In this document: positions 26,609-34,362 of the stretch, in pieces | How positions within the stretch are numbered: position 1 is the first letter of the stretch | Layout: each line of letters begins with the position of its first letter | DNA from: Terrimonas ferruginea DSM 30193 | GTDB taxonomy: Bacteria; Bacteroidota; Bacteroidia; Chitinophagales; Chitinophagaceae | DNA: 64,000 bases | Assembly: GCF_000425585.1 (NCBI RefSeq) | Contig: NZ_AUDS01000010.1 | Span: forward strand, 62,001 to 126,000 | Direction: 5' to 3' | The notes under the pieces: model-generated | Told to the model about the DNA's origin: nothing | Seen by the model: the letters and a program-made list of their open reading frames with translations, nothing else | Database searches by the model: none | Program-made: the position numbers and the translations under genes

Positions 26609-26877
26609 ATCAGCGGATTTATTTTACAGGGGATAAAGTGTAAAGTTCTGAAAAGGCGGTAAGAGAAAAAAAGACATTTGTCTTAAGGGAAATATATTAA
26701 GGATCAATCCATCAATTTTAGGGTCCAGGCGGCAAATCTTATCATAGGTCATCGTCCGGAATAAACGGTTTTCGCAATTTTGAGACCAGTAAGAAAACCA
26801 ATATCTGCCGGAGAGCAATGGATAGTGGCTCAGGATAAAGAAGGTATATTGTATTCTTAAAGAATAAAATATTGATT
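26609..26877. promoter_or_regulatory. Divergent promoter region with two palindromes
   Basis: This 269-bp gap between the HD-hydrolase and pirin genes holds a 14-bp palindrome AAGACATTTGTCTT at 26671-26684 and a 15-bp palindrome TATTCTTAAAGAATA at 26852-26866, the latter 11 nt before the pirin ATG. Either could be an operator. No exact TAnnTTTG box was found; TATATTG near 26845 is a one-base-short match. Confidence 0.35.
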
Positions 26878-27792
26878 ATGCTTGATATCGTCATAGAAGC
26901 CAGGCAGGCGGAAATTTCCCAGGGGTTTACTGTTAAGCGAATCCTTCCCTATCAGCTTCGCAGAATGGTGGGGCCGTTTATTTTCATGGATCACGGAGGG
27001 CCTTTACATATGCCTGCAGAAGCGGTGAAAAGTCTCGATGTGTTGCCGCATCCGCATATTGGTTTGTCCACGGTTAGTTATTTGTTTAGCGGAAACGTGA
27101 CCCATAGAGACAGTCTTGGAGTGGAACAGGTGATAAAACCCGGTGAGGTAAACTGGATGACCGCCGGAAAAGGTATTGCGCATAGTGAACGTTTTGAAGA
27201 TCCGGCGATGCTGGCCGGTGGAGAACTGGAAATGATACAAACCTGGGTAGCACTTCCTGAAAAGTTTGAAGAAAATGATCCCTCCTTTGAGAACTATAAG
27301 CCTGAACAGTTGCCCGTTTTTACGGATACAGGTGTCTGGATGCGCCTGATTGCAGGAGAAGCGTATGGCTTGAAAAGCCATGTCAAAACACATTCTCCGT
27401 TGTTTTATGTGCATGTCGTACTCGATCAGGGTATCCGTTTCAGTCTGCCAAAAGGCCATAGCGAGAGAGGCGCTTATATTGTGAAAGGCAGCGTGGAAGT
27501 AGGCGGCATCACTTATACTGCGGGAAAACTGATGGTATTTACCAAAGGAGTTGATCCGGTAATTATTGCCAAAGAACCAACCACGCTGATGATGCTCGGT
27601 GGTGAACATTTGGGAGACCGCTATATCTGGTGGAATTTCGTATCGAGTAGAAAAGACAGGATCGAACAAGCAAAAGAAGACTGGAAACAAGGGCGTATAA
27701 TCTTACCTCCAATGGATAATGAAGAATATGTACCTCTTCCCGAAGGGAAAAGCAAACCTGCAGGCGGACCTCCTCCGAATGCGCTTTCCTGA
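26878..27792 (+). CDS. Pirin family protein
   Basis: 304 residues from the ATG at 26878 (a TTG 6 nt upstream is also in frame). Pirin cupin motifs: GPFIFMDHGGP, LPHPHIGLSTVSYLF with the metal-binding histidines, and VNWMTAGKGIAHSER with the remaining His and Glu. Pirins bind iron; some have quercetinase activity, others act as redox-sensitive regulators. It is followed after 29 nt by an LLM flavin oxidoreductase, probably co-transcribed, suggesting oxidative or xenobiotic metabolism. Confidence 0.92.
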   Translation: MLDIVIEARQAEISQGFTVKRILPYQLRRMVGPFIFMDHGGPLHMPAEAVKSLDVLPHPHIGLSTVSYLFSGNVTHRDSLGVEQVIKPGEVNWMTAGKGIAHSERFEDPAMLAGGELEMIQTWVALPEKFEENDPSFENYKPEQLPVFTDTGVWMRLIAGEAYGLKSHVKTHSPLFYVHVVLDQGIRFSLPKGHSERGAYIVKGSVEVGGITYTAGKLMVFTKGVDPVIIAKEPTTLMMLGGEHLGDRYIWWNFVSSRKDRIEQAKEDWKQGRIILPPMDNEEYVPLPEGKSKPAGGPPPNALS

Positions 27793-27821
27793 TCGGCTAT
27801 AATAAATTCAATTAATAAAAA

Positions 27822-28847
27822 ATGGAAATAGGAATTGACAGTTTCGCATCTGCCATGTATGGCAGCAAAACCTTAAGTGGTGTTGATGCAATGGAACAGT
27901 TGCTCGAAAGAATTGTTCATGCCGATGAGGCAGGGCTTGCTGTTTATGGCATTGGTGAGCATCATAAGAAAGAGTTTCTGGATTCGGCACCGGCCGTGAT
28001 TCTTGCGGCGGCGGCAGCCAAAACAAAAAACATACGCCTTACCAGCGCTGTTACCGTATTGAGTACGTCAGATCCCGTACGTGTTTACCAAAGCTTTGCA
28101 ACGCTGGATCTTATATCCAAAGGCCGCGCGGAACTTGTTGTAGGAAGAGGGTCAGCGATAGAAGCTTATCCCTTGTTTGGTTTTGACCTGGATAATTACG
28201 ACGCACTCTTCAAAGAAAAGCTGGAACTTTTTTTAAAAATCCGGGAACAGGAGTTTGTTACCTGGTCAGGGAAATTCAGGCCGGCATTGCATAATCAGCC
28301 TGTTTATCCCCGGTCAGTGCAGGAAAAAATTCCCGTGTGGATCGGCGTAGGCGGAACACCTGAATCGTTTGTGCGGGCCGGATCTCTGGGGCTTCCTTTG
28401 ATGGTAGCGATTATTGGTGGTGAAACGGCGCGTTTCCGCCCATTAGTAGATCTGTATAGAGAAGCGGGGCATCGCGCTGGTTTTGCACCGGAACAGTTAA
28501 AAGTCGGTCTGCATTCGCCGGGCTATGTAGCTGAAACTACAGAAAAAGCTATTGCGGAATATTATCCGGGTTATGCTGAACTGTGGACCAGGCTCGGCAA
28601 GGAAAGGGGGTGGCCGCCTGTCACCAGGGCCGGCTTCGATGCGTTGATCGGACCTAAAGGTGCGTTAATGGTAGGCAGTGCCGAACAGGTGGCAGAAAAG
28701 TTGTTAAAACATAGCGAGGCATTGGGAGGTGTTGACCGGTTTACGTTTCAGATGGACAATGCCGGGCTAACCCATCAACAGCTTTTAAGCTCCATAGCAA
28801 TAATCGGTAAGCAATTAATTCCTCTGGTCAATGAGAAGCTTGGGTAA
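27822..28847 (+). CDS. LLM-class flavin-dependent oxidoreductase
   Basis: 341 residues of the luciferase-like monooxygenase fold: GIGEHHKKEFLDSAPAVIL, IRLTSAVTVLSTSDPVRVYQ, LDLISKGRAELVVGRG, and a C-terminal VGSAEQVAEKLL. These use FMN or F420 for oxidation of diverse substrates. No substrate can be inferred beyond its pairing with the pirin gene. Confidence 0.88.
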   Translation: MEIGIDSFASAMYGSKTLSGVDAMEQLLERIVHADEAGLAVYGIGEHHKKEFLDSAPAVILAAAAAKTKNIRLTSAVTVLSTSDPVRVYQSFATLDLISKGRAELVVGRGSAIEAYPLFGFDLDNYDALFKEKLELFLKIREQEFVTWSGKFRPALHNQPVYPRSVQEKIPVWIGVGGTPESFVRAGSLGLPLMVAIIGGETARFRPLVDLYREAGHRAGFAPEQLKVGLHSPGYVAETTEKAIAEYYPGYAELWTRLGKERGWPPVTRAGFDALIGPKGALMVGSAEQVAEKLLKHSEALGGVDRFTFQMDNAGLTHQQLLSSIAIIGKQLIPLVNEKLG

Positions 28848-28883
28848 CTTTATTGGAAGCCCTGTCACAAACATATTTTCACA

Positions 28884-29954
28884 TTAATCAAAATCCACTA
28901 CCAGCTTATCCGTCGTCGGATGACTCTGACAGGTGAGGATGTATCCCTGTTCGATCTCTTCCGGTTCCAGGCCCCAATGTACGTCCATGCTTACGGCACC
29001 TTCTACCACACGGGCTTTGCAGGTACAGCATACGCCGCCCTTGCAGGCATAGGGCAGATCGGCACCTTGAGCCAATGCGGCATCCAATACAGAAACATCA
29101 CCGGTTAACGGCATGTTGAAATGGATGGTGCGTCCATCCACCTGTACAGCTACTTCGCTCACAGCTTGTGTGTCCATCACCTGTGTGGTGCTGACCTGTT
29201 TTATCTGCTGGCCGGGCGTGGTGAATAACTCGAAATGAATATGGCGTGATGCAACGCCTTGTTGTTCCAGGAAATCCCTTACGGTGAAGATCATTTCTTC
29301 CGGTCCGCATACAAAATACTCATCGATGCGGGTGTAAGGGATCAGCCGGGAGAGTTCGATTAGTTTGTTGTTGTCGATGCGACCGGTGCTCACGGGTGTT
29401 TCGGTTTTTTCGCGGCTGAGGATATTGATCAGCGTAAACCGGTCCATGTATTTGTTCTTGATCGCTTCCAGTTCCTCGAAAAAAATGATGGAAGAACGCG
29501 TGCGGTTACCATACACCAATGTGAAACGGCTGGATGGTTCCGTGGCGAGTGTGGTTTTGATCAATGATAACACGGGAGTGATGCCACTGCCCGCGGCAAA
29601 AGCAACATAATGTTTGCGATTGGCCGGATCGAGAGGCGTATTGAAACGTCCCACCGGCTGCATTACTTCCAGGATATCGCCGGCTTTTAACCGGGAATGT
29701 GCAAAGGAAGAAAACACGCCGCCGTCAACACGTTTGATGGCCACGCGCCATTCGTTGTCGAGTGGCGAACTGCAAAGCGAATAAGTGCGTCGCACTTCCT
29801 GGCCTTCGATGACGGAGCGTACGGTAAGGCTCTGACCTTGTGTATACTTAAAAAGGGATTGCAGATCATCGGGGATCTCAAAACGCACGGATACGCAATC
29901 GGTCGTTTCGTTGCGTACTTCTTTAATGACAAGCGGGTGAAAATGGCGCGACAT
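28884..29954 (-). CDS. PaaE-like ferredoxin-type oxidoreductase (FAD, NAD(P), 2Fe-2S)
   Basis: 356 residues in the order FAD domain (RRTYSLCSSP), NAD(P) domain (AAGSGITPVLSLIKTTL) and C-terminal plant-type ferredoxin domain with the Cys set in YACKGGVCCTCKARV and a final LTCQSHP. This order is that of PaaE, the reductase of phenylacetyl-CoA epoxidase. No paaABCD genes lie within the window, so the electron acceptor is uncertain. The TetR gene lies 5 nt upstream on the same strand. Confidence 0.87.
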   Translation of the reverse strand: MSRHFHPLVIKEVRNETTDCVSVRFEIPDDLQSLFKYTQGQSLTVRSVIEGQEVRRTYSLCSSPLDNEWRVAIKRVDGGVFSSFAHSRLKAGDILEVMQPVGRFNTPLDPANRKHYVAFAAGSGITPVLSLIKTTLATEPSSRFTLVYGNRTRSSIIFFEELEAIKNKYMDRFTLINILSREKTETPVSTGRIDNNKLIELSRLIPYTRIDEYFVCGPEEMIFTVRDFLEQQGVASRHIHFELFTTPGQQIKQVSTTQVMDTQAVSEVAVQVDGRTIHFNMPLTGDVSVLDAALAQGADLPYACKGGVCCTCKARVVEGAVSMDVHWGLEPEEIEQGYILTCQSHPTTDKLVVDFD

Positions 29955-29959
29955 AATAA

Positions 29960-30553
29960 TTACTCCTGTTTACGCAGCCCGTCGATCATGATGGTGATCA
30001 TGTTGTCTTCCAACTCCTGGGCGGTGATCTTTGTTTTACTGCGGTGCCAGCTCTCGATACCGCTGACGGCGTGCAGCATGATAAGAATAGAGGTAGCTGC
30101 ATCGATTGAGCGGATCTCTTTTTTCTCGATACCCTGCTGAATGATGAGCGTGAATTTTTTACGGTAATTGCGGCGCTGGCTCTGGAAGTTGGACAGATAA
30201 GGTTCTTCCAGGTGTTTCCATTCGCGGTCGCTTACATATACTGATTCGTAGTTTTCAATCATTTGGTTGATGTGAAAGCGAAGCAGTGTTTCCACTTTCT
30301 GAATGGACGTCAGGTTACTTGCTTCGATCTCATCGAGGTGTGCGTTGAAGCGGTTGGCCACTTCAAAACAGATGGCTTCCAGGATCTCATTCTTGGAACG
30401 AATATGGTTGTACAGACTGGCGGCCTCGATACCTACAGATTCGGCGAGGTCACGCATGGAGGTGGCCGGGAAGCCTTTTTCCCGGAACATTGCCGCTGCC
30501 TTTACAAGGATCAGCTCTTTTTTAGATGCCTTACGGCGTTGAGTTTTAGCCAT
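29960..30553 (-). CDS. TetR/AcrR family transcriptional regulator
   Basis: 197 residues from the ATG at 30553 (a TTG 6 nt further upstream is also in frame). The N-terminal helix-turn-helix is typical: KELILVKAAAMFREKGFPAT, MRDLAESVGIEAASLYNHIRSKNEIL. The C-terminal ligand domain is unassigned. It is co-oriented with and 5 nt upstream of the PaaE-like gene, so it probably regulates itself and that gene, perhaps in response to an aromatic acyl-CoA. Confidence 0.88.
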   Translation of the reverse strand: MAKTQRRKASKKELILVKAAAMFREKGFPATSMRDLAESVGIEAASLYNHIRSKNEILEAICFEVANRFNAHLDEIEASNLTSIQKVETLLRFHINQMIENYESVYVSDREWKHLEEPYLSNFQSQRRNYRKKFTLIIQQGIEKKEIRSIDAATSILIMLHAVSGIESWHRSKTKITAQELEDNMITIMIDGLRKQE

Positions 30554-30620
30554 ATCCAAAGATAAGCCTGAAATGTATTAATTCATGGGCTAATACTGCC
30601 CTTCATGTCGATTTTTCCAG

Positions 30621-30628
30621 TACGTTTG
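30621..30628 (+). promoter_or_regulatory. Candidate -7 box for pfkB-type kinase (TACGTTTG)
   Basis: TACGTTTG matches TAnnTTTG, 92 nt before the kinase ATG, in the 167-bp gap between divergent genes. No TTTG element is found about 20 nt upstream. Confidence 0.35.
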
Positions 30629-30720
30629 CACGCCTTTTTGTAGTCAACAGCCTCCGGGAGGTCTTCCTTGCCGGCAAAAACTCATAAACAGGCGTTTTTT
30701 CTAACAAACATAAGTACAAC

Positions 30721-31644
30721 ATGTCGCTGATCACTGTAGGCACTATGGCCTTTGACGCAATTGAAACTCCTTTTGGCAAAACAAACCAGATCGTGGGAGG
30801 TTCCGCTACGTACGTAGCCTATGCTGCCAGTAATTTTGTAAAGTCTGTAAAGCAGGTATCCATCGTCGGGTATGATTTTCCCAAAGAGGAAATGGAAGAG
30901 TTGAAAAGCCGCGGCGTAGACCTGGAAGGCGTAGAAGTAATTGCCGATAAAAAATCGTTCTTCTGGAGCGGCCGCTACCATGAAGACATGAATACACGTG
31001 ATACACTGGTGACCGATCTGAACGTGCTGGCCGATTTCAATCCGCAGATTCCCGACAGCTACCAGGGCGCCGAGTTCCTCATGCTGGGCAACCTTGTTCC
31101 TGCCGTGCAGTTGAGCGTGATCAAGCAACTGACCACCCGCCCCAAGCTGATCGTGATGGATACCATGAACTTCTGGATGGAAGTGGCCATGCCCGACCTC
31201 GAGGAAGTTCTCAAGCATGTAGACCTGCTGATGGTTAATGACGCGGAAGCCCGCCAGCTCAGTGGCCAGTTCTCTCTCGTAAAAGCGGCCAAGAGCATCA
31301 TGGCAATGGGACCGAAATACCTGATCATCAAAAAAGGCGAGCACGGTGCTTTACTTTTCCATGGCGAGAATGTTTTCTTCGCCCCGGCGCTCCCGCTCGA
31401 AGAAGTATTTGATCCCACCGGTGCCGGCGACACTTTTGCAGGAGGCTTTATCGGTCACCTGGCGAAGACCGGCGATATCTCTTTTGAAAACATGAAGCGC
31501 GCAATCATCGTAGGCTCTGCTATGGCCAGCTTTTGCGTAGAGAAATTCGGTGCTACACGGTTGAAGGAAATCACGCAAGCCGACATCGATGGACGTATCC
31601 AGCAGTTCAAAGAGCTGGTGAGTTTCGAGATCGAATTGGTTTGA
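30721..31644 (+). CDS. PfkB-family sugar/nucleoside kinase
   Basis: 307 residues. The N-terminal GGSATYVAYAASNF corresponds to the substrate-binding GG motif; the C-terminal DPTGAGDTFAGGFIGHL is the PfkB signature, with catalytic base Asp237. The family phosphorylates ribose, adenosine, fructose-type sugars and others; specificity cannot be told. It is a single-gene unit followed by a strong terminator. Confidence 0.9.
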   Translation: MSLITVGTMAFDAIETPFGKTNQIVGGSATYVAYAASNFVKSVKQVSIVGYDFPKEEMEELKSRGVDLEGVEVIADKKSFFWSGRYHEDMNTRDTLVTDLNVLADFNPQIPDSYQGAEFLMLGNLVPAVQLSVIKQLTTRPKLIVMDTMNFWMEVAMPDLEEVLKHVDLLMVNDAEARQLSGQFSLVKAAKSIMAMGPKYLIIKKGEHGALLFHGENVFFAPALPLEEVFDPTGAGDTFAGGFIGHLAKTGDISFENMKRAIIVGSAMASFCVEKFGATRLKEITQADIDGRIQQFKELVSFEIELV

Positions 31645-31770
31645 GAGAAGGCGGAAGGTGTAAGGTGTAAGGCATAAGGTGTAGGGTTTACGGGTTGAAG
31701 GGTAAGGTAATAGGTTATAAGTGTTAGGCCTTAAGAGCTGACTATTCATTCCGGTTTATATTTTTCTGAA

Positions 31771-31797
31771 GGGGCAGTGGAAACTGCTCCTTTTTTT
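31771..31797 (+). terminator. Rho-independent terminator after the PfkB kinase gene
   Basis: Stem GGGGCAGT / ACTGCTCC (8 bp including one G-T) with a GGAA loop, followed by seven T. It is the terminator copy in module A1. Confidence 0.85.
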
Positions 31798-31945
31798 ATG
31801 AACGCGGTTGACGTGCGGGTGTTGTAAAGGTGATTGACGATTCACGATTGATCGTCGATCCGAAATGGTTCGTGAAAGAAGGCGGAAGGTGTAAGGCATA
31901 CGGTGTAGGGTAATAGGTTATTCATTCCGACTTATATTTTATAAA

Positions 31946-31972
31946 GGGGCAGTGAAGACTGCTCCTTTTTTT
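31946..31972 (+). terminator. Duplicated copy of the terminator
   Basis: The same 8-bp stem GGGGCAGT / ACTGCTCC with loop GAAG instead of GGAA, followed by seven T. Stem bases are unchanged between copies; only the loop differs. It has no gene of its own upstream. Confidence 0.75.
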
Positions 31973-32097
31973 ATGCACGCGGTTGGGGCGCTGGCGTTGT
32001 AAAGGTGATTGACGATTCACGATTGACGCGCCCCTTCGGGCGCCTTCGGGACTTCAGGTGAAACAGCCGGCCATTCACCTATTTCACTCATTGACCC

Positions 32098-32153
32098 ATT
32101 GACCATTCACTATTGACGATTGACGATTCACCATTGACGAGTCACGATTGATC
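32098..32153. repeat. ATTSACN heptad array, module B1
   Basis: Eight 7-nt units in phase, ATTGACC first and ATTGATC last; one unit reads AGTCACG and the last is degenerate. The left neighbour is another ATTGACC unit displaced by one base, as in module B2. Confidence 0.8.
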
Positions 32154-32295
32154 GTCGATCCGAAGTGGTTCGTGAGAACACGAAACAGGGAAGCATAGGA
32201 AAGTCCATTGACGATTCACGATTAACGCGCCCGTTCGGGCACCTTCGGGACTTCAGGTGACATAGCCGGCCATTCGCCTGTTCGCTCATTGACCC

Positions 32296-32351
32296 ATTGA
32301 CCATTCACTATTCACGATTGACGATTCACCATTGACGATTCACGATTGACG
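32296..32351. repeat. ATTSACN heptad array, module B2
   Basis: Eight perfect units in phase from ATTGACC to ATTGACG, again with one extra unit displaced by a base on the left. The array ends 5 bp before the stop codon of the lamin-tail gene. Confidence 0.85.
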
Positions 32352-32356
32352 CGCCC

Positions 32357-34060
32357 TCACTTCAATCTTCTCGCCAACACCACGGCCTTCTTGCTATGCT
32401 GCCTCCGGCCTTCCAGATCAAACCATTCCACATATACGATATACTGACCTACGGGTAAAGGCTGCATCCGCTGATCCAGTCCATCCCATTTCCAACAGCC
32501 TTGTATTCCCATCGTCTCATTCCTTACCAGGTGCCGCACTTTAATTCCCGTACCATCGAACAGGTACACATTTGCAACCGAACCGGGTTCCGGTAATTGA
32601 TAACAGATTTGCAACAGATCCTGCCATCCATCCTGATCTGGTGAGAATATTTCCGTGTCGAGCGTGATTTGCGCGTCGCCGGCTGTCATACTCAAACGCT
32701 GTTGCGAATTGACATAACCCGGTGTGCCATAACCCGCTGTTGATGCCGCCGAATGCCAGTTGTTTTGCTCACCCGCTGGTCTGTCCGGCGACAACCGCTC
32801 TAACGCCACACCTTTGTATTCGCTCAGCAAGGCGAAGTGCCATTTTTCCTCATAATTCAATTCTTCCAATATCAGTCCCTGCTCATCGAGCAACAACACC
32901 GTGCCTTTGTCATTGGGATAGGAGGGGAGCGACGATAGCTGTTGTATCGCACTTTTATTTCGTACCACATAGTGACGTTCCATTGCTTCCACATCTGTGG
33001 TAAATACATGGTAATCTCCCGGAAAGAATGGCCGGTTGACCGCCGACAGCCTGATCATATTCGCTGTTTGTCCGCTGCTGTTGCGGTTAGCCAGGTACAG
33101 CGCCGACATATCAATAATATGATCGCTGTTGTTATATAGCTCTACATAATCCTGCCCGCCAGACCGCGGATTGAAAAGTATCTCATTCAATACAACGTCT
33201 CCTTTTTGTATGGCTGTGGCGTTTCCCGTGCGGGTGCTTTGTTCCGTAAGCAGGTTGCCCGCGCAGTCAGGAATATTACGAACACGCAGGTTATATGTTT
33301 TTCCCTCTTCCATTGATCCTGTAATAAAAAGAACCGCCTGGTCAAACAAGGGCGGCGTTATTTCCGCCCGCGTTATGGTGTATCCTTCTATGTGGTAGTT
33401 GTCCGTCGAACCTGCGTGAAAACTATCAACCGGTTCATTGAACCGCACATGTATTTGGTTGCTGCCAAAGGCTATCGACCATAACACCTGCGGTGGTAAT
33501 TCATCCAGGGTTATGCCTTGCACCGCATTGCGCTGCCCGGGCGTACCGCCAATAGACGCGGTGCTCGCTGTCCAGTTGCCCGGGCCCTGGCAAGGCTTAT
33601 CCGGATCAATAATCTCCAGGGTCCATCCTCCTTCTTTCTTCAAAGAAGAGCCATACCACGCCACATCATATCTTACCGAATGTAGGGTAATGCCTGCCGC
33701 ATTCTTTATCACGATCAGGTCTCCGTCGTTGTCAAGCGAAGGAAAGGATGTAACGCCGAGTGCATTACCATATACACGCAAAGCCGACGCCGCAGCGGAC
33801 GATCCTATCAATACGTAAGCGCCTGCTGCCAGTTGATAGGCCGGAAGCGCATTGCTTGTGCCGGCGGCATCACTTATCCTCATGCCGGCGAGTTCAATGC
33901 TGTGATCGCTTCTGTTATAAAGTTCTATCCATTCATAAGATGGCAGCCCTACCGATGGAGCAGGATCGGCCATAATCTCGGATATGACCAGGTCGTATCG
34001 CTGGGCTGTGCAGGAAAATACGAACGTTAGCAGTAAAAGAATAAAACACAAGCGTCTCAT
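32357..34060 (-). CDS. Secreted lamin-tail-domain protein with C-terminal FlgD/CHU_C-like domain
   Basis: 567 residues. The N-terminus RRLCFILLLLTFVFSCTAQ is a signal peptide, possibly with a lipobox at FSC. Two lamin-tail-like (LTD) domains are visible: ISEIMADPAP.. YEWIELYNRSD (residues about 25-170) and LNEILFNPRSGGQDYVELYN (about 290-410). The C-terminal 90 residues (EIFSPDQDGWQDLLQICYQL, GQYIVYVEWFDLEGR) resemble FlgD-Ig-like/gliding-motility C-terminal domains. Such proteins are usual cell-surface proteins of Bacteroidota; function unknown. Confidence 0.8.
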   Translation of the reverse strand: MRRLCFILLLLTFVFSCTAQRYDLVISEIMADPAPSVGLPSYEWIELYNRSDHSIELAGMRISDAAGTSNALPAYQLAAGAYVLIGSSAAASALRVYGNALGVTSFPSLDNDGDLIVIKNAAGITLHSVRYDVAWYGSSLKKEGGWTLEIIDPDKPCQGPGNWTASTASIGGTPGQRNAVQGITLDELPPQVLWSIAFGSNQIHVRFNEPVDSFHAGSTDNYHIEGYTITRAEITPPLFDQAVLFITGSMEEGKTYNLRVRNIPDCAGNLLTEQSTRTGNATAIQKGDVVLNEILFNPRSGGQDYVELYNNSDHIIDMSALYLANRNSSGQTANMIRLSAVNRPFFPGDYHVFTTDVEAMERHYVVRNKSAIQQLSSLPSYPNDKGTVLLLDEQGLILEELNYEEKWHFALLSEYKGVALERLSPDRPAGEQNNWHSAASTAGYGTPGYVNSQQRLSMTAGDAQITLDTEIFSPDQDGWQDLLQICYQLPEPGSVANVYLFDGTGIKVRHLVRNETMGIQGCWKWDGLDQRMQPLPVGQYIVYVEWFDLEGRRQHSKKAVVLARRLK

Positions 34061-34132
34061 AACAATGTCTCTTTGCTACACCTGCAAAATAGTATAGTGA
34101 GGAGCCGAAGCAATGAGAAAAGAACTGAATAA

Positions 34133-34164
34133 TTTGGTGTAAATAATGCCAACGCTTATTTTTA
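34133..34164 (+). promoter_or_regulatory. Candidate promoter for asd leader transcript
   Basis: TTTG at 34133-34136 and TATTTTTA at 34157-34164 (seven of the eight TAnnTTTG positions, G replaced by A) are 20 nt apart, the spacing typical of Bacteroidota housekeeping promoters. Transcription would start near 34170, at or just before the leader ORF. Confidence 0.5.
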
Positions 34165-34169
34165 CATCC

Positions 34170-34214
34170 ATGATTATTATGAAACATACAAAACGCACGA
34201 AGAAGCTTTCATAG
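34170..34214 (+). CDS. Putative attenuator leader peptide for asd (14 aa)
   Basis: ATG at 34170 to TAG at 34212-34214 encodes MIIMKHTKRTKKLS. Ten of 14 residues are Lys (4), Thr (2), Met (2) and Ile (2), exactly the amino acids made through aspartate semialdehyde, the product of the downstream asd gene. A second ATG at 34179 gives MKHTKRTKKLS and may be the true start if transcription begins near 34170. Too short for routine gene finders. Translation is not proven; the support is the coincidence of composition, position and RNA folds. Confidence 0.6.
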   Translation: MIIMKHTKRTKKLS

Positions 34215-34289
34215 GAAGGTTTGCAGCGTTCTGTATGTCATCAGCATAAAAAATGTAGCAGGCCTTCCAAGTGGAAGGCCTCTTTTTTT
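34185..34289 (+). promoter_or_regulatory. Transcription attenuator upstream of asd
   Basis: Three helices can be drawn. Protector: 34185-34196 with 34226-34237 (CATACA and ACGC pair with TGTATG and GCGT around a 2x2 internal loop); its 5' arm lies in the leader ORF. Antiterminator: 34214-34224 (GGAAGGTTTGC) with 34258-34268 (GCAGGCCTTCC), 11 pairs including two G-U. Terminator: 34260-34268 with 34273-34281, a perfect 9-bp stem with AAGT loop, then C and seven T to 34289. Antiterminator and terminator share 34260-34268 and exclude each other. A ribosome on the stop codon would mask the antiterminator strand; one stalled early in the leader would break the protector and allow readthrough. The model is inference from pairing. 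Confidence 0.65.
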
Positions 34290-34362
34290 GCCGCATGATG
34301 ATCGTTCTTTAAAACTATTTTTAAACAAAACACTTCTTGCAGAAAGAAGCGAGGACACAACC

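Larger units (their letters stand above)
31647..32352. repeat. Gene-free block of nested duplications (about 700 bp)
   Basis: No convincing gene. Module A (GAAGGCGGAAGGTGTAAGG start, a terminator hairpin, then GCGGTTG and a TTGTAAAGGTGATTGACG end) occurs at about 31647-31848 and again, shorter, at about 31878-32017. Module B (an ATTGACGATTCACGATT start, CGCCC..TTCGGGC, CCTTCGGGACTTCAGGTGA, then an ATTSACN heptad array) occurs at about 31999-32165 and 32208-32352. A linker GATTGATCGTCGATCCGAA with TGGTTCGTGA is also present twice (about 31846 and 32145). Confidence 0.8.

Noticed and set aside
32098-32351. Heptad arrays considered as a CRISPR-like array
   Set aside because: Units are 7 nt, contiguous and without unique spacers; no cas genes in the window.
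34185-34289. Lysine or other metabolite riboswitch upstream of asd
   Set aside because: The leader is only about 120 nt and lacks the multi-helix core of the lysine riboswitch, while a translated leader with alternative helices explains it better.
34288-34362. Extended asd start at TTG 34288
   Set aside because: It begins in the terminator T tract and adds 25 residues not seen in the family; ATG 34363 begins directly with the NADP-binding motif.
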